Origin: Christensenella sp. UBA7703
GTDB taxonomy: Bacteria > Bacillota > Clostridia > Christensenellales > CAG-138
Reading direction: 5' to 3'
Assembly: GCA_002482505.1 (NCBI GenBank)
Contig: DLGD01000014.1
Coordinates: 79,176 to 143,175 of the forward strand
DNA length: 64,000 bases
Every line of letters begins with the position of its first letter. Position 1 is the stretch's first letter. Shown here piece after piece: positions 1 to 7,131 of the stretch. A program made the translations under genes and the position numbers. The notes below the pieces were generated by a model, which was not told the DNA's origin, did no database searches, and saw only the letters and a program-made list of their open reading frames with translations.

Positions 1-129
1 GCGGATACTATCCGCCCCTACCGTGGCGTGCGTGATAGCGCGGGCAGACTTGTGAAAGAATGCAAGTAACGTTCACGACGGTTGTTCGAGGAACGGTTTA
101 AGTCGCTGTAGGGGCGGATAGTATCCGCC
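1..129. repeat. Inverted repeat pair, 21-nt perfect arms
   Basis: Bases 1-21 and 109-129 are exact reverse complements, and each arm is itself nearly palindromic around GGATACTATCC. About 87 bases lie between them with no coding potential. This could be a miniature inverted-repeat element or an intergenic repeat family. The left arm starts at base 1, so the element may extend beyond the window. Confidence 0.65.
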
Positions 130-177
130 CGCGGTTTAAGCGAATCCCAATGCGTAGTCCAAATGGGCTTTATGCAG

Positions 178-206
178 TTGCGAAACAAAACGCAAGTGGT
201 TATAAT
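178..206 (+). promoter_or_regulatory. Predicted promoter of the 2-oxoacid oxidoreductase operon
   Basis: TTGCGA (178-183), a 17-base spacer and a perfect TATAAT (201-206) form a sigma-A-like promoter about 180 bases before the ferredoxin-like subunit. The operator-like palindrome at 208-222 covers the expected transcription start, which suggests repression. Confidence 0.6.
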
Positions 207-207
207 G

Positions 208-222
208 GTTAGAACTACTAAC
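208..222. promoter_or_regulatory. Operator-like palindrome, copy 1
   Basis: GTTAGAACTACTAAC differs from copy 2 (282-296) at one base. It sits two bases after the predicted -10 box, a usual repressor position. The cognate regulator is not encoded in this window. Confidence 0.5.
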
Positions 223-281
223 AAATAAGTATTTAACAGGGGAATCGATGCGCCACGCGGCGCAAATAATATACCCATATA

Positions 282-296
282 GTTAGTACTACTAAC
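282..296. promoter_or_regulatory. Operator-like palindrome, copy 2
   Basis: GTTAGTACTACTAAC is a perfect 7-1-7 palindrome, 74 bases downstream of copy 1. Two near-identical sites about seven helical turns apart fit a dimeric repressor, possibly with looping. Confidence 0.5.
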
Positions 297-384
297 CAAT
301 TGAGGAAACGTTGAATTTCGCGTTGTATGATGCCACAAAGTTTCGACGAAACCACAGCAAGCACAACAGGAGAACAAACAAGAC

Positions 385-591
385 ATGATACATTGGAGCA
401 TTCAGGCGGAATACTGTAAGGGTTGCGGCCTTTGCATCGATGCCTGCCCGAAACAAATCCTCCGCATCGACCCGGACGTGATCAACCAAAAAGGGCACTC
501 TCCCGCGCAGATGACGGATGTTTCCCGTTGTACGGGATGCGGCTTTTGCGCGCTGATATGCCCGGATTGTGCGATCACCATCGCAAAATGA
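385..591 (+). CDS. 2-oxoacid:ferredoxin oxidoreductase, ferredoxin-like (delta) subunit
   Basis: This 68-residue cytoplasmic protein carries two [4Fe-4S] ligand sets, CKGCGLCIDACP near residue 12 and CTGCGFCALICP near residue 50, as in delta subunits of four-subunit 2-oxoacid oxidoreductases. It should pass electrons from the thiamine-diphosphate subunit to free ferredoxin. It is first in a delta-alpha-beta-gamma operon, and the alpha gene starts 10 bases after its stop. Promoter and operator-like sites lie at 178-296. The substrate cannot be told from this subunit. Confidence 0.9.
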   Translation: MIHWSIQAEYCKGCGLCIDACPKQILRIDPDVINQKGHSPAQMTDVSRCTGCGFCALICPDCAITIAK

Positions 592-601
592 GGAGGAGAG
601 T

Positions 602-1663
602 ATGACAGGACCGATTTTGATGAAGGGCAACGAAGCCCTCGCGGAGGCGGCGGTTCAGGCGGGGTGCCGGTACTATTTTGGCTATCCGATCACGCCGCAA
701 ACGGAGATTGGCGCCTATTTGGCAAAGCGCATGCCGGAAGTTGGCGGCGTGTTTTTGCAGGCGGAGAGCGAGGTTGCCGCGATTCATATGCTCTATGGCG
801 CAAGCTGCGCGGGCAAGCGGGCGATGACCAGCTCCTCCAGCCCGGGGGTTTCGCTTAAGAGCGAGGGGCTTTCCTATCTGGCGGGGAGCGACCTGCCTGC
901 GCTGGTGGTCAACGTGCAGCGCGCGGGCCCGGGGCTCGGCGGCATTCAACCCTCGCAGTCGGACTACATGCAGGCAACGCGCGGCGGCGGGCACGGAGAT
1001 TTTCGCAACATCGTGCTGGCGCCCGCGAGCGCACAGGAGATGGCGACGCTCACCATGCGCGGGTTCGACCTCGCGGACAAATACCGCATGACGGCGATGA
1101 TATTAGCAGATGGCACCGTCGGGCAGATGATGGAACCCGTCTTGCTCGAACCCGCTCAACCGCTCAACATCGAAAAACCCTGGGCGCTGACGGGCACGCA
1201 AGGCAAGCGCGAAAAAAACATCGTCACGTCGCTCTATCTTTCTCCGGCGGAGCTGGAGGGAAAGAACCTGTCCCGTTTTGCGCGCTATGCATTGGCGGAA
1301 CAAAACGAGACGGACTTTGAAGCGTTCTGCATGGACGATGCGGAGATTTGCCTCGTCGCCTACGGCATCTCCGCGCGCGTGAGCAGAAGTGCGGTTTCTG
1401 CCGCGCGGGAAAAGGGAATCCGCGCGGGGATGATCCGTCCGATCACGCTCTGGCCATTTCCAACGGAGGCGCTCCGGCAGGCGGCAAAGCAGGTCAAGCA
1501 ATTCCTGTCTGTCGAGCTTTCGATGGGGCAGATGCTGACGGATATCGAGCTTGCGGTGCGCTGCGCGCGCCCGGTCACGCTCGTCTCCCATGTGGGTGGC
1601 GTGATTCTCACGCCGGAAGAGGTTCTGCATGCGATCGACCATGCGGTGGAGGTGAGCGCATGA
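602..1663 (+). CDS. vorB: 2-oxoacid:ferredoxin oxidoreductase, alpha subunit (VorB-like)
   Basis: This 353-residue alpha subunit contributes to oxidative decarboxylation of a 2-oxoacid to its acyl-CoA with reduction of ferredoxin. The N-terminal segment with MKGNEALAEAA, FGYPITPQTEI and QAESEVAAIHM is typical of the VorB/KorA pyrimidine-binding family, and GPGLGGIQPSQSDY is a second signature. The start at 602 follows an AGGAGGAG site; the longer open frame from 569 lacks one and runs through the preceding gene. The stop overlaps the beta-subunit ATG (ATGA). VorB similarity and the nearby branched-chain aminotransferase favour branched-chain 2-oxoacids, but 2-oxoglutarate is not excluded. Confidence 0.88.
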   Translation: MTGPILMKGNEALAEAAVQAGCRYYFGYPITPQTEIGAYLAKRMPEVGGVFLQAESEVAAIHMLYGASCAGKRAMTSSSSPGVSLKSEGLSYLAGSDLPALVVNVQRAGPGLGGIQPSQSDYMQATRGGGHGDFRNIVLAPASAQEMATLTMRGFDLADKYRMTAMILADGTVGQMMEPVLLEPAQPLNIEKPWALTGTQGKREKNIVTSLYLSPAELEGKNLSRFARYALAEQNETDFEAFCMDDAEICLVAYGISARVSRSAVSAAREKGIRAGMIRPITLWPFPTEALRQAAKQVKQFLSVELSMGQMLTDIELAVRCARPVTLVSHVGGVILTPEEVLHAIDHAVEVSA

Positions 1664-2409
1664 CGATGTTCCGTAAACCGCGCGTGATGACCGCGACACA
1701 GACGCACTATTGCCCCGGCTGTACGCACGGCATCATCCACCGGCTGGTGGGGGAAGCCATCGACACGCTTGGGATCGAAGGGCGCTCCGTCGGGGTGGCT
1801 CCCGTCGGGTGCTCCGTGCTCGCCTATAACTATTTCAATCTGGATATGACTATCGCCGCGCACGGGCGCGCGCCTGCCGTTGCAACCGGTCTCAAACGCG
1901 CAAACCCGGATAGCATCGTCTTCACCTATCAGGGGGATGGCGACCTCGCCAGCATCGGCATGGCGGAGGCGGTGCACGCGGCAGCGCGCGGCGAAAACAT
2001 TACGATCATCTTCGTCAACAACGCGGTCTACGGCATGACAGGCGGGCAGATGGCGCCAACGTCGCTACCCGGGCAGATCACGCAAACATCACCCAGCGGT
2101 CGCGATTCCGCGCTTTGCGGTTTTCCGGTGAAGGTTTGCGAAATGCTCGCGCAGCTTGACGGCCCCGCCTATATCGCGCGCGTTGCGGCGAACTCGCCCA
2201 AGAATGTGCTCGCGGCGAAAAAAGCGATTGAGCGTGCGTTTCGCAATCAAATCGAGGGAAAGGGATTCTCTCTGGTGGAGGTTTTGTCCTCCTGCCCGAC
2301 GAACTGGGGCATGTCGCCCAAGGATGCGCTCGGGTGGATCGACAGCGCGATGATTCCGTATTATCCGCTGGGTGTTTACAAGGACACAAGCAGGAAGGGG
2401 ATTGAATAA
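1660..2409 (+). CDS. 2-oxoacid:ferredoxin oxidoreductase, beta subunit (thiamine diphosphate binding)
   Basis: The 249-residue product is the TPP-binding subunit. HYCPGCTHGI near residue 18 supplies the family cysteines, and TYQGDGDLASIG around residue 90 followed by NNAVYGMTGGQ matches the GDG-NN pyrophosphate/magnesium motif. It forms the catalytic core with the alpha subunit. The ATG at 1660 overlaps the alpha stop by four bases, so the two are translationally coupled. Length is normal for the family. Confidence 0.92.
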   Translation: MTMFRKPRVMTATQTHYCPGCTHGIIHRLVGEAIDTLGIEGRSVGVAPVGCSVLAYNYFNLDMTIAAHGRAPAVATGLKRANPDSIVFTYQGDGDLASIGMAEAVHAAARGENITIIFVNNAVYGMTGGQMAPTSLPGQITQTSPSGRDSALCGFPVKVCEMLAQLDGPAYIARVAANSPKNVLAAKKAIERAFRNQIEGKGFSLVEVLSSCPTNWGMSPKDALGWIDSAMIPYYPLGVYKDTSRKGIE

Positions 2410-2435
2410 AGATGCGGCAAAAGGGAAGCAAAACC

Positions 2436-3026
2436 ATGCGCATTCTCATCGCAGGATTTGGCGGACAGGGCGTGCTCTTTTTGGGCAAACTGATTGCACA
2501 TGCAGGAGTATTGTTGGGCAAACACGTCACGTGGCTGCCCTCCTACGGGCCGGAGATGCGCGGCGGCACCGCCAACTGCGCGGTGATCCTGAGCGATGAA
2601 CCAATCGGTTCGCCCATGGTGAGCGAGCCGGATGTGCTCATCGCGATGAACCTGCCATCGCTCACCGCGTATCAACCGCGCGTACAAACCGGCGGCGAAA
2701 TCCTCTACGACGCATCGCTGATTCGCGAAGCGCCGGAGCGGGAGGATGTGCGCCTACGCGCGCTGCCCGCGACTAAGCTTGCTTCGGACGCAGGGCTGGA
2801 GGGCTTAGCAAACATGATACTGCTCGGCGCGTTTTTGTCGGACTGTCTACCGCTCAACGAAACCGAGATTCTGCACACGCTGGAGCAGACGGTGCCGCGG
2901 CACAAAGCGCATTTGATCGAAGCGAATCGGCACGCGATCGCAATTGGCAAACAGACAATCGAACAGACAGAACAAGAGCTGCATTCTGAAACAAAGCGTA
3001 TTTCACACCCGAGGAAAGTGGGATAA
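2436..3026 (+). CDS. 2-oxoacid:ferredoxin oxidoreductase, gamma subunit
   Basis: The gamma subunit (196 residues) begins with RILIAGFGGQGVLFLGK, the glycine-rich motif of the acceptor-oxidoreductase gamma family, followed by YGPEMRGGTANC. It completes the four-subunit enzyme. I chose the ATG at 2436 because AAGGGAAG lies at good distance and the conserved sequence begins at once; an in-frame ATG at 2412 would add eight residues (MRQKGSKT). The C-terminal 20 residues are charged and not conserved in my recollection of the family. Confidence 0.9.
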   Translation: MRILIAGFGGQGVLFLGKLIAHAGVLLGKHVTWLPSYGPEMRGGTANCAVILSDEPIGSPMVSEPDVLIAMNLPSLTAYQPRVQTGGEILYDASLIREAPEREDVRLRALPATKLASDAGLEGLANMILLGAFLSDCLPLNETEILHTLEQTVPRHKAHLIEANRHAIAIGKQTIEQTEQELHSETKRISHPRKVG

Positions 3027-3098
3027 TCGACTGAAGCTATGCGATGGTCAAGCAAAGATAAAAACAGTGCATTTCATTGATCACAGCATAAAAATGCA

Positions 3099-3127
3099 TT
3101 GACAAACGCGATAAATGCTGATATTAT
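3099..3127 (+). promoter_or_regulatory. Promoter of the T-box operon
   Basis: A consensus TTGACA (3099-3104), exactly 17 bases, then TATTAT (3122-3127). Transcription should start near 3134, just before the T-box stem I. Confidence 0.8.
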
Positions 3128-3133
3128 GCAGGG

Positions 3134-3432
3134 AATTTCATAGACAACAGCTGTGACGAAGACGGACGAACAGGCCGCGTGCAGAGAGCCGGGGGATGGT
3201 GGAAGCCCGGTGGCGTGCAGGTTCAAGCTCCTATCCCTTCCGAGCTGAAGACTGGAAAGCGTGCGTACAGAAGCGCACCCGAGTAGAGCCTTCCGAAGAT
3301 GCCGCGTCAAGGCATAGGGCTTGTCGGAGCCTGCTAAGCGGCGCAGATTCCTGCGCAAATTGAGTGGTACCGCGGGTATAGGATCGGTTTTGATCGCCCG
3401 TCTCAAGATAATTCTTGGGATGGGTGTTTTTT
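3134..3432 (+). promoter_or_regulatory. T-box leader with antiterminator and terminator
   Basis: The leader has the invariant T-box sequence TGGTACCGCGG at 3365-3375, a stem I apparently closed by CAGCT (3148-3152) and AGCTG (3243-3247), the AGAGAG bulge followed by the distal hairpin around 3183-3212, and a terminator at 3397-3432. Uncharged tRNA binding would favour the antiterminator and allow expression of the hydrolase and aminotransferase downstream. I could not place the specifier codon safely: the specifier loop near 3221-3238 offers several triplets. A branched-chain amino acid is expected from the aminotransferase gene. Confidence 0.88.
3397..3432 (+). terminator. T-box regulated intrinsic terminator
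   Basis: CCCGTCTCAAGA and TCTTGGGATGGG form the stem, followed by a T-rich run at 3427-3432. It belongs to the T-box switch. Confidence 0.8.
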
Positions 3433-3511
3433 ATACACGCAGGCGCTTGAAACAATCGCTTTTTCGTGTATGCTAGCAGATAGAGAGCGCTTTATAAAGG
3501 GGTGGCTGCGG

Positions 3512-4318
3512 GTGAAGATTTCCTGTATCCAGATGAATGTCCGCGTGGGGCAGCCAAACGTCAATGCTTCCCGCGTGGAAGCGCTGGTCAAGCGCGCTGT
3601 CAGGCGCAAGCCGGATGTCATCGTATTGCCCGAACTCTGGAACACTGGCTTTGCACCCAGGAAGATTGATCGTAGCATGGCAGACAACGGCGGGGTACAT
3701 GCTAAGGCACTTTGCGGCAGGTTGGCAAAGGAACATGGCGTCAATATCGTCGCAGGAAGCGTGCTGCGCCGCGCAGGCAATGTGCTCTACAATACAGCAT
3801 ATGTCTTCGACCGTGCGGGAAACTGCATTGCGGAATACAACAAAACGCACCTCTTTTCGCCATCCGGCGAGGGCGAGGCATATACGGCGGGGGACAGGCT
3901 TGTCACTTTCCCGCTCGATGGCGTACTGTGCGGTATCTTGATCTGTTACGATCTGCGCTTTGGGGAGCTTTCCCGCGCGCTGGCGCTCAGCGGCGCAAAG
4001 GCGCTGTTTATCCCTGCCGAGTGGCGGAGGGAAGCGACAGAGCAGATGGTGGCACTATTGCGCGCAAGAGCGATTGAAGATCAGGTATTCGCGGCGCTTT
4101 GCAATGGCTGCGGCGAGGCACATGGCACGACGTTTGGCGGCAAGAGCGCAATCATCGACCCGCTGGGCAATGTTCTGGCCCGCGCAGGGCGAGGCGAAAC
4201 GATCCTATCGGCAGCCATCGATTTTGCCGTGCAAGAGAAAGCCCGTTTGGATTTACCAGTGTTTTCGGATCGCAGGCCGGATCTCTATACCGGTTTGTGT
4301 GAAGCAAACCTAGAATAA
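3512..4318 (+). CDS. Carbon-nitrogen hydrolase (Nit2/omega-amidase-like)
   Basis: This 268-residue nitrilase-superfamily enzyme shows the Glu-Lys-Cys triad: VLPELWNTGF, YNKTHLF and GILICYDLRFGE. The sequence resembles Nit2/YafV omega-amidases, which hydrolyse the amides of 2-oxoglutarate or 2-oxosuccinate formed after glutamine or asparagine transamination. The GTG start at 3512 follows AAAGGGG with about 9 bases of spacing; an in-frame start at 3470 is poorly supported. It is the first gene after the T-box and shares the transcript with the aminotransferase, which would make it a partner in amino-group metabolism. Substrate is inferred. Confidence 0.83.
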   Translation: MKISCIQMNVRVGQPNVNASRVEALVKRAVRRKPDVIVLPELWNTGFAPRKIDRSMADNGGVHAKALCGRLAKEHGVNIVAGSVLRRAGNVLYNTAYVFDRAGNCIAEYNKTHLFSPSGEGEAYTAGDRLVTFPLDGVLCGILICYDLRFGELSRALALSGAKALFIPAEWRREATEQMVALLRARAIEDQVFAALCNGCGEAHGTTFGGKSAIIDPLGNVLARAGRGETILSAAIDFAVQEKARLDLPVFSDRRPDLYTGLCEANLE

Positions 4319-4417
4319 AGACAACACGAGATGACAGAAAGCCGGAGCTGTATGGTGCGATCAGCCATACAGCCGACAGGAAGTAAAAAATGAGAGAAAC
4401 AGCAAAGGAGAATTGAG

Positions 4418-5497
4418 ATGAGTTACACATTTCCGGTGACCAGAAACCCCAACCCCAAACCCAAGCCCGATCCCAACGAGCTGGTGTTTGGCAAGCAGTT
4501 TACCGACCACATGTTCGTCATGGACTATGATGAAGGACAGGGCTGGCACGACGGGCGCATCATCCCCTACGGAGATATCCTCATCAGCCCGGCTTCGAGC
4601 GTGCTGCACTATGCGCAGATGATGTTTGAAGGCATGAAGGCGTACAAGAGCGCCAGCGGGGACGTGTTGCTCTTCCGCCCGGAGATGAACGCGCGCCGCC
4701 TCAACCGCACCAACGAGCGCATCTGTATGCCGCAGATGGACGAGGAGCTGTTCGTTTCCGCTGTGAAAGCCACAGTGCATGAGGACAAGGATTGGGTGCC
4801 GGATGCGCCCTTTACCTCGCTCTATATCCGCCCGTTCATCATTGCGGACGATCCCGCTCTGGGCGTGAAGTCCGCGCACCACTTCCGCTTCATGATTATC
4901 CTTTGCCCGTCTGGGCCGTACTATGCGGCAAACCGCGGCAAGCTCTCCACCACGCGCATCTTCGTGGAGGACGAATACATCCGCGCGGCGCACGGCGGAA
5001 CCGGCTATGCCAAGGTTGGCGGCAACTACGCGGGTAGCCTCCGCGCCTCGCAAAAGGCGTATGCGTGCGACTGCAACGACGTGCTCTGGCTCGACGCACA
5101 CGAGCACAAGTATATCGAGGAGGTTGGCTCCTCCAACGCGTTCTTCGTCATCGGCGACGAGGTGATTACGGCCCCGCTCGCGGGCACGATCCTGCCCGGC
5201 ATCACGCGCGATAGCGTATTGACCCTCCTGCGCGAATGGGGCGTACCCGCAACCGAGCGCAAGCTCTCCATCGACGAGGTGGTTGCTGCGGCGAAAGAGG
5301 GCGCGCTCAAGGAAGCCTTTGCCAGCGGCACGGCGGCGGTCATTTCCCCGATGGGCACGCTGCGCTACCTCGGCGAAGAATATGTGATCAACAACCGCGA
5401 AGTGGGCGCGCTTTCGCAGAAAATCTACGACACCATCACGGGCATCCAGACCGGAAAACTGCCGGATACCCGCGGCTGGACACAGCGCGTGGACTAA
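4418..5497 (+). CDS. ilvE: Branched-chain amino acid aminotransferase
   Basis: The 359-residue fold-type IV PLP enzyme transfers amino groups between glutamate and Val/Leu/Ile. YAKVGGNYAGSL holds the PLP lysine (about K199), preceded by MMFEGMKAY and FRPEMNARRLNRT, hallmarks of class II branched-chain aminotransferases. EEVGSSNAFFV and FASGTAAVISP bind the cofactor phosphate. The ATG has AAAGGAG upstream. It lies about 100 bases after the hydrolase gene under the same T-box. Position close to the VOR-type oxidoreductase suggests a route linking branched-chain amino acids, their 2-oxoacids and acyl-CoAs. Confidence 0.93.
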   Translation: MSYTFPVTRNPNPKPKPDPNELVFGKQFTDHMFVMDYDEGQGWHDGRIIPYGDILISPASSVLHYAQMMFEGMKAYKSASGDVLLFRPEMNARRLNRTNERICMPQMDEELFVSAVKATVHEDKDWVPDAPFTSLYIRPFIIADDPALGVKSAHHFRFMIILCPSGPYYAANRGKLSTTRIFVEDEYIRAAHGGTGYAKVGGNYAGSLRASQKAYACDCNDVLWLDAHEHKYIEEVGSSNAFFVIGDEVITAPLAGTILPGITRDSVLTLLREWGVPATERKLSIDEVVAAAKEGALKEAFASGTAAVISPMGTLRYLGEEYVINNREVGALSQKIYDTITGIQTGKLPDTRGWTQRVD

Positions 5498-5545
5498 GCG
5501 CAGGACGGATGTTATAAAACATATACCCGCCATAATAAAAACACA

Positions 5546-5574
5546 TTTGTGTTTCTGTACGGCAGAGCTATAAT
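5546..5574 (+). promoter_or_regulatory. Candidate promoter of a short RNA
   Basis: A perfect TATAAT at 5569-5574 preceded by a weak TTTGTG at 5546-5551 with 17-base spacing. No gene begins nearby; the segment after it is structured and ends in a terminator at 5687-5715. Confidence 0.35.
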
Positions 5575-5579
5575 TCACA

Positions 5580-5715
5580 TTGGTTCCGGCACGTTGCCGC
5601 GCAGTTTGGTGTGAAGTAACACGAACGCGAGGTGAGCGTGCCGGATCTATTTTTTTGGGAGAAATCAGTCAAAACCGGTTTTTTAGCGCTGTGGTTGTTC
5701 CACGGCGTTTTTTGT
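5580..5715 (+). ncRNA. Candidate structured RNA after ilvE
   Basis: TCCGGCACG (5585-5593) pairs with CGTGCCGGA (5637-5645). The enclosed part contains a CGCG/CGCG helix and a GTGT-GAAGTA-ACAC hairpin, giving a nested fold, followed by a T tract and then the terminator at 5687-5715. It could be an independent small RNA or the 3' end of the ilvE transcript. I do not recognise the family. It occupies much of the 525-base gap between ilvE and the next gene. Confidence 0.35.
5687..5715 (+). terminator. Intrinsic terminator
   Basis: CGCTGTGG and CCACGGCG form an 8-bp stem (one G-U pair) around TTGTT, followed by six T residues and more T-rich sequence. It ends the ilvE transcript or the candidate RNA before it. 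Confidence 0.7.
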
Positions 5716-5875
5716 TTGATAGAATCCCAAAGAAACAGATCATATATGGAACAATATGTGGTTGAACCAAAGACCAGAAGAATATATGAAACAAAAAATC
5801 TTCAACAGAAAATTGCTGGAATGTTCATCTACTGTCGCATAATCGAAACTCTAGTATCGATTTCTCCGCAAACCC

Positions 5876-5904
5876 TTGACAGAGGGGGAAACAGAGGCGA
5901 TACT
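5876..5904 (+). promoter_or_regulatory. Promoter of the DUF5692 gene
   Basis: TTGACA (5876-5881), 17 bases, GATACT (5899-5904), leaving a leader of about 110 bases before the ATG at 6023. Confidence 0.55.
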
Positions 5905-6022
5905 AGCGTTGTCAGGCGGGATTTGTGGGGAAACAAACCGCCTGAAACGCCGCGCGAACAGGCGCGGGAAACGAGAAAACGGTTTCGCCGCACCGAAACG
6001 CGGCGCATTGGGAAAGGGAGAT

Positions 6023-7006
6023 ATGTTTGCATTTGCTCAAGGCGCGCCTGTGCTGACCGTATGGGGCATTTGGCTTGCGGTGTTTGCCGGGCTGTTCGTG
6101 TTCAACGAAATCGCCCGCCGTTGGAAATGGGCCGGGTTTGCCAGCTTTGTTGTGCTGCCCATCGGGCTCTCCATCGTTTGGTTCACCGTGCTCAAGGACA
6201 AGACCTATACCGACTGGTTCCATCTAATGAAGGTCTATTCCGCGACCATCGGCAGCCTCGGCTTCTGGCTGATTCGCCATCTGCAGAAGAAGGACAAGCT
6301 CACGGGTGAGGTCAAATGGCGCTTTGCCGACATGAAGTGGGCGCTGATCTTTCCGCCGCTGATCCTCGCGGTCAACATCCTCGAAGCCTGCGCGCGCGAT
6401 ATTCAGGTTGGGTTGCAGTATTGGATGATGAACTCCGGCGCGATTGAAGGCGAGGTCACGGGCGTGCTCGGCGGGCCCTGGAACTTCATGAACGCGGCGG
6501 CAGGCATCCTGAACATCATCACGATCACGGGCTGGTTCGGCATCGTGATTCGCAGAAAGACGAAACTCGACGGCAGCCGCGATATGCTCTGGCCGGATAT
6601 GCTCTGGTTCTGGATCATCGCGTATGACCTCTGGAACTTCACCTATACCTACAACTGCATCCCGACGCACGCGTTCTATGCGGGCTTTGCGCTGCTGCTG
6701 GCGCCCACGCTCTGCGCGTTTACCGTCGGCAAGGGCGCGTGGCTGCAACACCGCGCGCAGACACTGGCGATCTGGTGTATGTTTGCCCAGACGTTCCCGC
6801 TGTTCCAGGATAGCGGCGTGCAGATGGTGACGAGCACGTATAACCCCGTGATCTACACCGTGATGGGTTCGCTGGCGCTGGCGGCTAACGTTGGCGTGCT
6901 GGTGTACATGATCTACAAGGCGGTCAAGACGAAGCGCAACCCCTACAAGGCAGAGCTTTATACCGACCTTGCGGCATACAAGAAAGTCAAGGCTCTGGCA
7001 GAGTAA
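6023..7006 (+). CDS. DUF5692 family polytopic membrane protein
   Basis: This 327-residue protein has about nine hydrophobic segments and matches my recollection of the DUF5692 family, whose function is unknown. WNFMNAAAGILNIIT, DLWNFTYTYNCIPTHAF and LFQDSGVQM look like conserved cores; the Asn/His/Tyr-rich segment near residue 212 lies in or next to the membrane and might form a binding site. The ATG at 6023 has GGAAAGGGAG upstream; an open frame from 5876 begins inside the promoter and is rejected. It is a single-gene unit with its own promoter and terminator. No function is proposed. Confidence 0.75.
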   Translation: MFAFAQGAPVLTVWGIWLAVFAGLFVFNEIARRWKWAGFASFVVLPIGLSIVWFTVLKDKTYTDWFHLMKVYSATIGSLGFWLIRHLQKKDKLTGEVKWRFADMKWALIFPPLILAVNILEACARDIQVGLQYWMMNSGAIEGEVTGVLGGPWNFMNAAAGILNIITITGWFGIVIRRKTKLDGSRDMLWPDMLWFWIIAYDLWNFTYTYNCIPTHAFYAGFALLLAPTLCAFTVGKGAWLQHRAQTLAIWCMFAQTFPLFQDSGVQMVTSTYNPVIYTVMGSLALAANVGVLVYMIYKAVKTKRNPYKAELYTDLAAYKKVKALAE

Positions 7007-7031
7007 CCCAATAGCGTAAAATAGCAGAAAA

Positions 7032-7070
7032 ACAGCCTCTTCCGAGTGATCGGGAGGGGCTGTTTTATTT
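7032..7070 (+). terminator. Intrinsic terminator after the DUF5692 gene
   Basis: CAGCCTCTTCC and GGGAGGGGCTG pair around a short loop, followed by TTTTATTT. Confidence 0.85.
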
Positions 7071-7131
7071 CTGAATGTTTACGCAGAGATGGAAGTATGC
7101 TATTCTGATAAAAACTAACTGGAGATGTTAT

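Noticed and set aside
4361..5578. 405-codon open frame antisense to ilvE
   Set aside because: It is a shadow of a GC-rich coding frame: Arg/His/Ala-rich, without motifs, and the sense strand encodes a canonical aminotransferase.
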